DNA of 64,000 nt from Schistosoma mansoni. Lineage: Eukaryota; Platyhelminthes; Trematoda; Strigeidida; Schistosomatidae. The position numbers and the translations under genes were made by a program. Position 1 is the stretch's first letter. Each line of letters opens with the position of its first letter. Under the pieces are notes generated by a model that worked only from the letters and a program-made list of their open reading frames with translations, had not been told where the DNA came from and did no database searches. The stretch is from positions 19,430,837 to 19,494,836 of the forward strand of contig NC_031498.1 in assembly GCF_000237925.1 (NCBI RefSeq), given 5' to 3'. Positions 8,752-20,463 of the stretch are shown one piece after another.

Positions 8752-11455
8752 AGGATGGCAATCTCATGGACCAAGGATCATCAAATCCACCTTCAAAACA
8801 AAGAAAGAACGCATTACAATGAACGTCATTCAATGATATACGCCTACCAACGATTACAATAAAGACGTTAAAGATCAATTATACGATAAGCTTCAGTCAA
8901 TCGTTGAGAAGTGCCCAACAAAGGACCTGACCATTCTAATGGTAGATTGAAATGCCAAGGTTGGAATGGGCAACACCGGATATGAAGACATCATAGGACG
9001 ACATGGACTGGGAGAAAGGAACGAAAATGGTGAGAGATTCGCAAACTTATGTGCCTTCAATAAGCTGGTCATAGGTGGCACCATATTCCCACACAAAAGC
9101 ATACATAAAGCCACTTGGATTTCACCGGATCACACTACACAGAACTAAATCGACCATATCTGCATCAACAAAAAGTTCAGAAGGAGGTTGGAGGATGTGA
9201 GAACCAGGAGAGGAGCTGATATAGCATCAGATCATCACTTGCTGGTCGCCAAGATGAAACTGAAACTCAAGAAGCACTAGAAAACAGGGTGGACAGCATC
9301 ACAAAATTTTATTACGATTTTGCTTCGGGATACTGACAAACTCAACAAATTCAAGATAGCCCTCAGCAACAGGTTCCAGGCTTTTCATGATCTACTCAAT
9401 GGACAAGGAACTACTATGAAGAAAAACTGGAAAGGGATAAAAAAACAACCACTTCAACACGTCAGGAGGTTCTTGGCCACAAGAAGCACCAACACAAGGA
9501 ATGGATCATTGTTGTTACACTGGATAAGATTAAAGAAAGGAGAAACAAGAAGGCAGCAATCAATACTAGCCTAACAAGGGCAGAAGAAGCCAAAGCACAA
9601 GTCGAATACACAAAAGCAAACAAGCAAGTGAAGAGGAGCATCATTACTGACAAACGTAAATATGAGGAAGATTTAGCAATGACAGCAGCAAAGGCTGCAT
9701 GAGAAGGAAACATGAAACAATTATATGATACAACAAAGAAACTCGCTGGAAATTATCATTAACCAGAACGACCAGTGAAAAGCAAGGATAGGAAAGTAAT
9801 CATTAACATTGATGAACAACGAAACACATGGGTGGAGCACCTTAAGGAACTCTTGAATCGACTAGCTCCACTGAACCCACCCATCATTGAAGCAGCACCC
9901 ACGGACCTCCTAGTCGATGTTGGCCCACGAACATTTGAAGAGATCAGCATTGCCATCAGACAAATTAAGAGCGGCAAAGCAGCAGTACCAGACAACATTT
10001 CAGCACAAGCAGTGAAAGCAGATGTAGCAGTAACTGCAAAGATACTCCACATTCTCTTCAGTAAGATTTGGGATAAAGAACAAGTACCAACAGACTGGAA
10101 AGAAGTACTTCTGATCAAAATACCAAAGAAAGGTGATCTCAGCAGGTACGAGAATTACAGAGGCATCACTCTTGTCTCAATACCAGGAAAGGTCTTCATC
10201 AGGGTATTGTTAAACAGAATAAAGGATTCCGTGGACACCCAACTTCGAGATCAACAAGCTGGATTCCGTAAGGATAGATCGTGTACAGACCAAATCGCAA
10301 CTCTACGTATCATTGTGGAACAATCAATCGAATGGAACTCATCACTGTACATCAACTTCATTGACTACGAGAAAGCATTTCATAGTGTGGACAGGACAAC
10401 ACTATGGAGCCTTCTTCGACATTACAGTGTGCCTGAAAAGATGGTCAATATCATACGGAATTCCTATGATGGATCAAAAAGCCAAATCGTGCATGGAGGA
10501 CAGCTCATTGACTCGTTCGAGGTAAAGACCGGTGTCAGGCAAGGTTGCTTACTCTTACCCTTTCTCTTTCTCCTGGTGATCGACTGGATTGTAAAGACGT
10601 CAAAATATGGAGGGAAGCACGGGGTACAGTGGACAGCTAGGATGCAGTTGGACGATTTAGACTTCGCAGATGATCTGGCTCTTTTATCACACACGTAACA
10701 ACAAATGCAAGAGAAGTCGACCAGTGTAGCAGCAGCCTCAGCAGCAGTAGGTCTCAATATAAATAAACGGAAAAGCAAGATTCTCCGATACAACACAACA
10801 TGCATCAATCTAATCACACTTGACGGAGAAGCTTTGGAGGATGTGAAAACGTCTACATGTCTGGGCAGCACCATTGATGAACACGGTCGATCAGATGCAG
10901 ATGTGAGGACGAGGATAAGCAAAGCAAGAGCAGCATATCTACAACTGAAGAACATCTGGAACTCAAAACAATTGTCAACGAACACCTAGTTCAGAATTTT
11001 CAATACAAATGTCAAGACAATTCTACTGTATGGGGCGGAGACGTGGAGAACTACGAAAGCCATCATCCAGAAGATACAGGTGTTTATTAATAGTTGTTTA
11101 TGCAAAATACTTCGGATTTGTTGGCCAGACACCATCAGCAACAAGCTACTGTGGGAAGGAACAAACCAGATCCAGTGGAGGAAGAAATCAGGAAGAAGCG
11201 CTGGAAGTGGATAGAGCACACATAGAGGGAAGCAACCAAATGCGTCATAAGGCAAGCCCTCACATGGAATCCTGAAGGTCAAAGGAGAAGAGGAAGACCA
11301 AAGAACGTATTACGTTGAGAAGTGGAGACAGATATGAGGAGAATGAACAAGGATTGGCTAGAACTAGAAAGGAATGCCCAGGACGGGGTGTGTTGGAGAA
11401 TGCTGGTCGGCGGATTATGCTCCATTGTGGGTAACAGGCGTAATTAAGTAAGTAA
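8752..11455 (+). mobile_element. RTE-clade non-LTR retrotransposon (SR2-like), 5'-truncated and decayed
   Basis: The order is the 3' part of an apurinic-type endonuclease (8752-9280; frames containing DLTILM, IDHICI and SDHHLLVAK), a linker, the reverse transcriptase (9775-10698), and a C-terminal region broken by stops and frameshifts to about 11440. The 3' end is GGTAACAGGCG followed by (TAAG)n, the simple-repeat tail typical of RTE elements, and the copy at 58.4-61.3 kb ends the same way. In-frame stops (for example TGA at 8949 and TAG at 9278) show it is dead. The match to the schistosome element SR2 is from recognition, not a search. Confidence 0.85.
9775..10698 (+). pseudogene. RTE reverse transcriptase fragment
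   Basis: Longest surviving frame of the element, 307 codons, ending at TAA. Visible reverse transcriptase blocks are IPKKGDLSRYENYRGITL, GFRKDRSCTDQI, INFIDYEKAFHSVDR, TGVRQGC and the catalytic LDFADDLALLSHT near its end. The aspartates of FADD and the block A aspartate are kept. The enzyme would copy element RNA at a nicked target. The endonuclease lies upstream in other frames and the C-terminal part downstream is disrupted, so no complete protein can be made. Confidence 0.85.
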
Positions 11456-12455
11456 GTTGCATAATTATTGTTAGTAGTCAGCATTCAGTAGTCGACTAAT
11501 CTAATAAAAAATAGGTATTTCATGTCATATCAGTGCATGCTCCATAATGCTAGTCATCCAGGTACTTTCATCTGTCATATTTCTAAATTAACTCGCAATA
11601 AGGTAAAATAAACTTCAATCCTTGGGCAACTTCATGCATTATTTATTCGATAGTCACAATGACTGGAAATTACCCTCCGAGTTCTAAATGACCATAATCT
11701 GTTGATAAACTTTTGTATGATCTATATATAAGTAACATATAAAATGAGGCTTAAGTAAGCTATTATCATTGTTATCATTGATACAAATAGTTGAGACACA
11801 GAAAATTACAAGTTTGAACTTGAATATTTTTTGCTGTCTTGGCATCATCTTTTATGTACATTCTAATGTTATTTCTCGCGATATGAGTGTATGATTATGT
11901 GACCATGATGTTTAAATCATTCATTATAAATTGATTAAAATGACTGAACTATCTTTCCAATAAATTGAGCGATAATTATGCGTATATTGAGAGTTCAAAG
12001 TTAAATATACTTCATGAGATTAATAATTCTTATTACAAGAACTTATTGGACTCCATAATGAAGTAAATTCAAATATGCATCAGATTGATTAAATCTGTAA
12101 AGGATATCTTATAAGAAACAGTTTGGATGTGGGCATAACTATGTAGGTGAGGCTGCACTTTAATATAACTTTTAGGTTTTAACAGTGCTTACTTTCAATA
12201 ATCCTGTAAAAAAATTTGTAACGGGATACTAATATTAACTATTTAGTGTTGTATTAATGAAGGTTCGTCTATTATATTATAATGAAGCTGGAATAATATC
12301 TCATGAGATATTTGTACGTTCCAACGAACTTCGCATGTAAGAAATTTGAGAACTAATTTTTTTATGGTCTGCTCAAAGTTGACTCTAAAGTTAATCAAGT
12401 TTTCATCGGTTGGATGTCTAAAAATATCCGAATGTTAGCGTCAGATTTCTGTCTA
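11456..12455. other. AT-rich DNA downstream of the CUB-domain gene
   Basis: No coding or repeat feature is supported. It would hold the 3' flank of the minus-strand gene that ends at 12456, but no clear AATAAA was seen close to that stop. Confidence 0.45.
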
Positions 12456-14292
12456 TTAATGGGATTCCGCTGGTTCGTTAACGTGAGCACAATATACAGG
12501 ATTTTGAAACTGGGCATAATCGTCCAGAAGTATTTGTTGTTCTTCACAGGATTCAGAGGCAAAACGACTGACATTCATACGGACGTGTTCCCGTTTCAGA
12601 AATACTACGATTTCGTGTCTAAAATAAAGGTAGTGAATTACTATGATCACATAAAAATTAATGTCGATAATATATTCTTAATCTAAGTAACCTGTCTGAA
12701 TTGAATAAAATATGCTTTGCAAGGTTGTTTTGGGAAATTTCTGAAGTGCAGTAGTTCAAAAAGGTATCATCTAGTACTTAGAATGCGTAGTTACAAAAAT
12801 ATTAAACATTCGGTTCATCTTATAAAACGTTTTAGGATAAGCAACTTGGTGAATTTCGGAAAAACCAGTCGATAATGTTTGATTTTTATTATTTTGTCAT
12901 TTTTACTCCTTTTCAATTATTTTCACAGCTACTAATTAACAAATACCACAACTTTTAATTATTCTGTCGAATAGCTATCAACTGGAAAATTATCTTTACC
13001 ACTTCTTCCCTGGCCGATTGTTACGTAACTCACTTTTAATACCTGATTTTCAATTCCGGACAAAATACTACTTCAATGAGTTTATAAGCATCAGTGCCAA
13101 GGTTGGACTTGATAGTTCCAAATAAAATGAGCATTGGGTATAAAGTTGGTAATCAACAATTCTTTGTTATATCCCAGAGTAAATTTACTCTGAAGAAGTG
13201 GCTTACATTAAGTCACGAAGCGTCAGAATTACAATTTTTCTACTCATTGGGATATAACAAAAATTTATTTATTATTATACTGCTTCAAGTTTTTGCAATG
13301 ATTAGTACCTTTCTATTTTATTATAGAACAGTATTTTAGCAAATAAAATGAACTATAAATACCTTTATACAGCTTAAGTAAATGAAATCGTCGAAGAGGA
13401 AATTTTCTTCGATGCATTGCCTTCTTTCTTCTTAAGTGACATAATTTAACTACTAATAAGTAGCATAAATTTTAGGTTGTTTAAAATAAACCAGAAGGTT
13501 TGCAAATGAAGCTAATTTAAAGGATTACCTAACTGTGTAGTTCGGCAGACTCATGATTTGTTCTGGTGTGTTATAAAGACATGAATTTATCTACAACTTT
13601 CACAAAGGAAAAGAGCAGACTAACGTCCTACAAAATATAATCCTGATTTACATTTTCATGGAAGTTTGGTGTATTTAACCTAATTATTTTGGATAAAATC
13701 TGTGGACTTTTAATTTAAACTGGACATAGATTATTGATGGAACTACATTTCAAGATGAATATAGTGACTATCTAACAAAAGGGACTGATTATATGATCAA
13801 AACTTATTACTTTTTAGACTATTAGCCTTAAGAGGTTTGTTATCAATTGTGTGCGTACTAACAATTTTATTCATAGACTCATTCTTGAAAGTTTATTTAA
13901 ACTTGATTAGGTCTGAAGGACGGTAATTCTTTGGCAAGAAATTTTTTGCCATACTAAGCCTTCTGTTGATAGAGCAGTCTTAAAAACATCCCTCATCGAA
14001 GTCCCTAGAGGTCTGGAACACCAGAAAACCTTTTACCCAGTCAGCGTTGAATAGAATCTTTGCAGGAATATCTAAAAAATTTAGAGTCACGTATCATGCT
14101 CTTGATTGGATATTTATCTATAATGCTACTATAATCCAGGAATATTTGAAGCTTAAGGTCGTGTGTGGTTATATAAATGCCTTCGTTTCTCTGTATATAA
14201 ATTAACCTTAGAATAAACGTCCACTCACAATTTGCGCCTTTTCTGTAGTATTTCAGTTGACGTGTAGAAGTAAATGGGGATATCCCAACCAT
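12456..14292 (-). CDS. CUB-domain protein, two exons, partial
   Basis: Exon A (14292-14207) follows the acceptor CATTCTAG and ends at donor GTTAAT in phase 2. Exon B (12618-12456) follows the acceptor CTACCTTTATTTTAG and starts with the one base that completes the codon, so the phases agree across a ~1.6-kb intron. The joined product shows the CUB pattern: G-I-S-P-F, YYRKGANCEWTFIL, a beta-strand HVRMNVSRFASESC and VYCAHVNEPAES before TAA, with the expected cysteines. CUB domains are extracellular beta-sandwich modules in secreted or membrane proteins. The last strands of a usual ~110-residue CUB are missing and no signal-peptide exon was found, so the gene is partial or decayed. Confidence 0.55.
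13170..13262 (+). repeat. Dispersed repeat fragment (partner 22600-22680)
   Basis: It shares GTGGCTTACA, GTCACGAAGCGTC and TTTCTACTCATTGGGATAT with the reverse strand at 22600-22680. The family is not recognised. This copy lies inside the intron of the CUB-domain gene. Confidence 0.6.
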
Positions 14293-14673
14293 CTAGAATG
14301 ACAGCTTAGGTGTGTCAATAGCAAAACTTATTATCCATGACTTAACAAGCATTTTTTAAGTAACTGATATAGAAGGATTACCAAATTGTACACTTTATGT
14401 TATATAGTGTTGAAACAAAAAATAAAGATATGGTAAACTCTTATATTTTTAAGGATAGTTTTCTCTCAGTGTTCTTATTATGAAACGCATAATTTTATGA
14501 AGCTTTAAATTTATTCCAACTATTATAGAATTTATAAAAAACAATTAAGTCAAATAATCAGAGTACAAAGTAACAATAAAAGGTTTAAATGTAAGTAGTA
14601 AATTATTTTACATGCCTCAGCATTGCCTTAAGTCACAAGCATTATAAGCAAAGATGGATGGTGTCTAGCAGTG

Positions 14674-14720
14674 AAATCCAGGACGCGCGTTTCGTCCCAT
14701 TTAGGACTCGTGATGAACTC
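14674..14720 (-). ncRNA. Decayed hammerhead ribozyme (left arm)
   Basis: The reverse strand keeps the stem II loop, GAAAC, stem III ACGCGCGT and the GUC triplet, but the core reads ATCACGA instead of CTGANGA. Two invariant positions are changed and stem I cannot form well. Cleavage is not expected. Confidence 0.7.
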
Positions 14721-14750
14721 TGAGTGAATATCAACTCTGGGATGCAGGTA

Positions 14751-14798
14751 CATCCAGCTGACGAGTCCCGAATAGGACGAAACGCGAGTCCTGAATTC
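14751..14798 (+). ncRNA. Hammerhead ribozyme, schistosome satellite type
   Basis: The core CTGACGA is at 14758-14764 and GAA at 14779-14781. Stem I is ATCCAG/CTGAAT with one mismatch, stem II GTCC/GGAC and stem III AC..GT. The cleavage triplet GTC is at 14788-14790. The upstream GGATGCAGGTA stretch is conserved in the decayed copy at 19.96 kb and is where stem I tertiary contacts would lie. Probably able to self-cleave. Confidence 0.8.
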
Positions 14799-14826
14799 TT
14801 CTACTAGCCACCATCCATTTTTGCTT

Positions 14827-17187
14827 AAAACTTATATTTCGTTTACCAAAATAAATATTTGTATCTGAGACTACAAATTATTTAAGTATGATAAAAATAA
14901 TTGATCATCTCGATTTTAGGTTGTACTATCCACGATTACAGAAAAGATTATTTTCTTAAAAATTAAACGAATAATAATTAGATGGAAAACGCTTTCATTA
15001 CACTTATATATGAACGAAGAATATTCGTTTCAATTAATTCTCTTCAGGTTCTACAATTCTATTTTCAAATTAATCATCCAAAAAGTGACCAGGTTTAAGG
15101 CAAAGGATATCGTTTAAGGTTTTATCATGTGAATTGAGGATTGTTAAGTAAAATAAAATTATTAATGTTGAAATGACTAAGACGCAATGTTAACATGAAT
15201 AAGTTTATACGTTAGTTGCATGAAGTTGTGAGATTAATGATCAGAACATATATGGATGTTTGCAATCAATCAGCATACCTCTATTCCGTAACTTGTTCGC
15301 ATTTTCATTCTCAATCCTACTAATCCACACCATGGTAAACATGGATAACAAGTTTTTTCATTCATTGCCTTTGTCAGTTGATTTAATAGACAGAAGTAAC
15401 AACATACCGCGAAACAACCTGTAAATTTTAATGAATAAATATTACTATATGTATAGTGTATATAAAGCGAGAGAGAATCAATATTATATTGTAAAAAAGT
15501 ACCAATTTTGGATAATAGAAACGAATCTAATGTTACATGTTGCTTAATGATCCGAATCCAATCTTAACTAATTTTCAACACTTGTTGACAAACCATAGCT
15601 CCATTTCACACCATGTCTTTTCCTAGATTATGTAATTCCGTCGTGTACCGTTCAGTGATTTAATCAGGATATTAATCGTAGATTAATAGACATGTCATGT
15701 ATTTTATGTTGATGATACATAAATGTTTAAATTTCTTGTTAGATAAATAGTTTATATCATGTAGGCGCAATCGATGAATAACGCATTACATAACTTACTT
15801 TGTTAGTTTTAGTAGGGATTAGAATAAAAGAAAAGATATCAGCAATTAAACGACTCCACGTATGTACTCACATAAACATAGTATGTATTCATGTTTAGAC
15901 ACATCGTCAATAAAAGTCGCTTTCGGTGAACTGAAATGCTAGTTTAGTATTTACCGAGTTGTTTATGTTGATTAATTATAAATTAGACCTTACTAGAGTA
16001 TGTGGTTAATGCTGAGAGCATATTTTAAATCTCACAGCCACTTTTTAATTAATAATTACACAAACCGTTAAAATAGGAAATATGTCTCTAAACTATTGAG
16101 TGAGTATGATATTATTGCTTCACTTATTAAATTTTTAGGGTTTGTAGTAAGTTTTTATTGTGTTAATGGGTTTTCGATTACAAGAACTTAATCAGTCAAA
16201 AGACAATTACCTTCTGTTTGGGTCATTTAATAAGGTATAAGTAGTTTTATTAAGGATTTCCTACAGCATATAAAATGTTTATTCACGGACTCTATAAATA
16301 GTATACGACTTGAGACCATATTGTGAGACCGATGTCAATTAAATCTTTGATAATTTCAAACAACTTGCATGAAACAAGGATAATTACTATTTACTGAGCT
16401 AGTAATTACATTATTTGGTCAAGAATTCATTGCTATCAGAAGTGAAAGAAACAGAATCTTGTTAGATTACGTTTCGAATAAAAACTACACCATTGGTTTG
16501 TATTATGTAATGAACCTACGAATAGAATATTTTTCATGAATCTTTAAAGATATCTAGGAGGTAAAACACTTAATAATCATTCAATTAACCAATACCTATA
16601 TGTAAATTATGCATAGATCACTATCAGAATTAGTCAATTATTATCAATTACCAAATTAGATAATCAAATCATTTATAAAAATCACAGTCACGACAATTTG
16701 ATCATATTATTTTTTAGAGATTTCATTGATTTTATATCTAATGCTAAACGTACTAATCACTAATACTGCTGTTGGATCTTTATCTACCAAAAGAAGTCAG
16801 ACTCAAACTAATGTTATTTTAAAATAAAATATGTTAGAATTCGTAAGTCAACGTGTTCAGTGTTCACATCTCTAAATATGATACTAGAAAACGTAGGTTT
16901 GAAATTTACAAGTGGATCAACTTCTTGTATATTGAAGATATTCCTAACTGATGAGTGTTGGCCAACTACTTTTAACTATTTGAAATCAAAACAAAGCTAC
17001 TACCACTTTAGTCACAAGTTAGGACTAACGTAGAATGGTATAATTTTCTATTCTAAATCCCTGATTTAAATACACGTGTATCATGATATGTTTTCATCCG
17101 ATAGAATATAACTCTATTTTTTATATCGTTGCATCAGAAGTTAGTTATTATAATTAAAACATGAATAGAAATTATAGTTAAACTCAC
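14827..17187. other. AT-rich DNA; probable intron or 3' flank of the 17.2-kb gene
   Basis: No firm exon was found. A minus-strand acceptor TTCTTTTGGTAG near 16790 is followed in the right phase by about 25 open codons to TAA, but the sequence does not resemble the second exon of the paralogue at 20.5 kb, so it is not called. Confidence 0.35.
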
Positions 17188-17326
17188 CCCAATCCCTATT
17201 TTTACAACAATAACAAATCCCACCAGTCCATTGTCGATGAGGTGGAGGTACCAAAGTGAGATTACGAGGTGGGACTGATTTTCCAGGTTGATCAAGTATA
17301 GTTCCAACTTGCTTTTGAGATTGCAT
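17188..17326 (-). CDS. First exon of a small Cys-cluster protein (paralogue of the 20.5-kb gene)
   Basis: ATG at 17326-17324 opens 46 codons plus one base, ending at the strong donor GTGAGT in phase 1. The product begins MQSQKQV, then has QPG, a Pro-rich centre (LVPPPHRQW) and a Cys cluster CYCC just before the splice. The first exon at 21548-21404 has the same layout: M-x-QK-x-V near the start, QPG, an R-W pair, CCC-x-C at the end, and the same phase. A matching second exon was not found. No signal peptide is visible. Function unknown. Confidence 0.5.
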
Positions 17327-19954
17327 CTTTTAGTTTACTCCAGGAGGTTTATTTTAAACGTTCGATCAAACGTCTTTATTACGAAAACTGGAGAATCAAT
17401 AACGTGAAACTCATCGTTAATAAACCCAAAAACAAACCTGTAATCATTCGATTTAGTAAATAATCTGAACGAGTTTGTTCTAGAATATAATAGATAGACA
17501 ATTATACAAACAAAACACATCTTTCGAGACAAAAAATGAGGGTGATTAAATTAGTCAGTTAATAGAGTTAAATATTTTGTTAATTTTAACTGATAATAAA
17601 TTGATTCGACAGAGATATCACTTTGTAATTTTAAATTGAATTGTCAATAAAATAACTAATAGTTGATTATAGTATCTGGTTTTCAACACCATCACTTTAT
17701 AAGTATATAAGGCTGATCATAGAATAAAACTATCTGAAGAATGATCTCACTTGTATTCTAACTCAAGTTGTTTAATCAATGTTACATTGTAGAAAATTAA
17801 ATACAGAGAAGCATAAATCATAGCTCACCATCGCAATACTTGTGCTCGCATGAAATCAGATAGAGATAAGGCTAAATCTGAACTGATGTGTAATGATGAA
17901 TTAAAGAGCATCATTATACAAAAATCTGGAATATGAATTATATGCAAAAGTTAAGACGTTTGTATTCAAAACTCTTCTTCTGTATAATGAACTTAAGAAA
18001 ATCAACTACGCTAATTTCGTGAAATAAACACATAAGTGGAAACACCGGAATCCTCTCAGAAATATGCTTCCTGAATTCTGGCTCTCAAGAATCATTTCTC
18101 ACAACATTCCATGGCCTCTTATCAACAGCTAATCATTGTCTTTATATAGGTGGCTAATAGAAATATAATCGGAAAGCAGTCTGAATGAACGTTTTAAGTT
18201 TACATACATTCACTTCGTCATTCCCAGAGTATAACCTTCATAGTTAAAAATTTGGCATATATGATGCACATTTATTTGGGTCAGCTTACATTTATTGCAT
18301 AGCGATTTCATGCATGAACTTCAGAAAGTCAAAATTTAAATTCCAACTAATCCACTCAAACTCAGAATAATTATTACGTATGATATCGAGCGAAGGGATT
18401 CTCTGTTACAATAAACTAGCGAGAAAGATATTTATAACTCGGATTATGAAGCAAGCAAGAAATGCTCTCCTAATTTTGATTTAGAGTGTAAGAAAAATAT
18501 AATGTTGTTGACAAAATAAAAGTATTCTGAAGTATAAAATTATACCATAAAGCGATTAGATTTATAACTAGTGTATTAGAATTAGCGTTTACTGTGTAAA
18601 TTTACTGTGTACATTTCTTAGATTACCAGGAGTTTCCCGATAATCAAGGCATTGAGTTGAATCACTTTACAGATAGTTGTTATGTATACATCTGAAGCAA
18701 TCTAAATCATTATCCATGTGTTTGAAATGCAAACGTTCGTTAGTGGGGAATAAACAATTAAAACAGACGAATAAATAAACGCGTAAGAAACGTTAGTTAC
18801 AAAAAGATGATAGCAGATTATGATAATCTGGTATCATGTGTCTTATTAAATAGATATTCCATCTACTATGAATAGAACACTTTGTTCGGAACAATAACAA
18901 AACTAATTACTGATATGGGTTTGTGGAAATTTTCGTGTAACCTGAATACCACGTCTCATTACAAAGTGATTTTATTGTTAACTAACAAGTAATAAACAGT
19001 GGTTTCGTTCCAGTTAGGGAAATACCACCAGCTTACACTCACATTTCTATACTCACTAGAATATGGGATGCTCAGAGTTCATAGCGAACAAGACATCTCT
19101 GAGATGGACAACGGAATATGGATAACATCAGATGGTGATTACGACACATCGAAATCTAGTTGAATTTGGAAATGCTGACCCTAGGATCTCAAATATTTGT
19201 CTCAACGAGATGGTGATACTTCACTGTTGGCAGTTAGATTTTCTGTGTGGTCACGAGTGAGCGCTGATTAAGAATCTCGGATGAGAACAAAGTGTCTACC
19301 CAATCATTCATTTAGTGTCTTTATGTTATAACAACTGTCTTCATATGAAATAAATTCCCACAAACCAACTAACCAAAAATCGGTTCCTGAACCATGGGTT
19401 AGAATGGTTCAGATGAATGAGTATGACATACATAATCTTCCTTGAACTTTCACCACTCAGATATTTTTTCCAATTGCTAAAATAAATGTTAATCATGCAA
19501 TATTTACTTGTCATTATGATTGAGTTGTTGACTGATAAATCACTACGGCGACTGGTGATCATAGAACATCTCGGAGAGGTTGGGGAGCTGACAATGTTTT
19601 CTACAAAGTCAGGCTTTTACTTTCGACTCAATAGTTATACGTAGTCGTTGTATTAGAAAGTATGGAGAATGATTTGTTAATAACTGCGTGTTTGATGTAA
19701 TTTCTTTAAATATTTAACTGACCGAAAGCAACTTGTATTTCAGGGTCTACGAAGACTGATAGTAACCTAATGATCATATGTAAAATTATTAAACACTATT
19801 TTATTTTTGAGGTCTTGTATTTCCTCGTTGTTGGCATTCAGAACGGAAGTTGACTGGTTAATAGTAACTTCATTGCTGTCGAACGATTTAGTGGTTATCT
19901 GAACTCAATAGTTTAGTTGACGTTTGAAGTGGAAGATATTGATTATGGGTCTTA
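17327..19954. other. AT-rich DNA between the two paralogous first exons
   Basis: The stretch just upstream of 17326 must hold that gene's promoter, but no clear TATA box was identified. Short open frames at 17335-17532 and 19341-19562 on the minus strand lack supporting signals. Confidence 0.4.
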
Positions 19955-20030
19955 GTGTGAACACCAACTCTGACCCAGGTATATCTATTTGATGAGTCAC
20001 GAATACGACGAAACACCGATTGTGCTTGAC
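19955..20030 (+). ncRNA. Decayed hammerhead ribozyme
   Basis: It is colinear with the 14751 unit: CACCAACTCTGACCCAGG corresponds to the upstream conserved block, then TTGATGAG, GTCACGAATACGAC and GAAAC. The first core base is T instead of C and the cleavage triplet reads GAT, so it should be inactive. It is a solitary remnant of the satellite-type unit. Confidence 0.65.
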
Positions 20031-20371
20031 TATTTTTAGCAACAATCCCAAGATTTACTGAACCATTTTTCTTCTTCCCCTTTACAAGACATTTCACACC
20101 AAACAAGAGAGACTGTTTTTACTGTACCTCATATTGATAATAAGTAGTTCGTTTCACAATTCTCTTATAGCTTAAATACTAAGTTTTACTGGAAGAAAGT
20201 GGTTTTATGGTATATAGTTTCTCGAATGGCGTAATTTTGCAAATATTATTTGATTCGGTAGCAAGAGTAAGCTGAAGATGACTTTGAATGCTGTATATAT
20301 GAAACAAATATTCTTGGTACATTAAAACCATGGTCAACTGGTATATTTCAGAAAATAGTAAAAAAAATAAG

Positions 20372-20377
20372 TTTATT
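20372..20377 (-). promoter_or_regulatory. Polyadenylation signal AATAAA for the 63-residue gene
   Basis: On the reverse strand AATAAA lies about 90 nt past the TAA at 20464, a normal distance, and is followed by a T-rich stretch. It supports the gene model above it. Confidence 0.5.
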
Positions 20378-20463
20378 TGAGAAAATCAAACTTCGTATCC
20401 TAACAGCTGTTCAATGTTTAGATCCAACAGTATATCATTTACAATCAAACTCCAAATTCTTCT

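Larger units (their letters stand above)
14647..14826. repeat. Inverted pair of hammerhead units
   Basis: The outer ends AAGATGGATGG (left) and CCATCCATTTTTGC (right) pair, and each arm carries a hammerhead unit in opposite orientation. The whole block is a ~180-bp imperfect palindrome inside the CUB-gene region. The plus-strand unit keeps its core and the minus-strand unit does not. Confidence 0.75.

Noticed and set aside
12414-12686. 90-codon plus-strand frame over the CUB exon
   Set aside because: It is the antisense shadow of the CUB exon, which has matched splice phases and domain motifs.
16700-16800. Possible second exon for the 17.2-kb gene after acceptor TTCTTTTGGTAG
   Set aside because: Phase fits but the 25 residues show no similarity to the paralogue's second exon; too short to trust.
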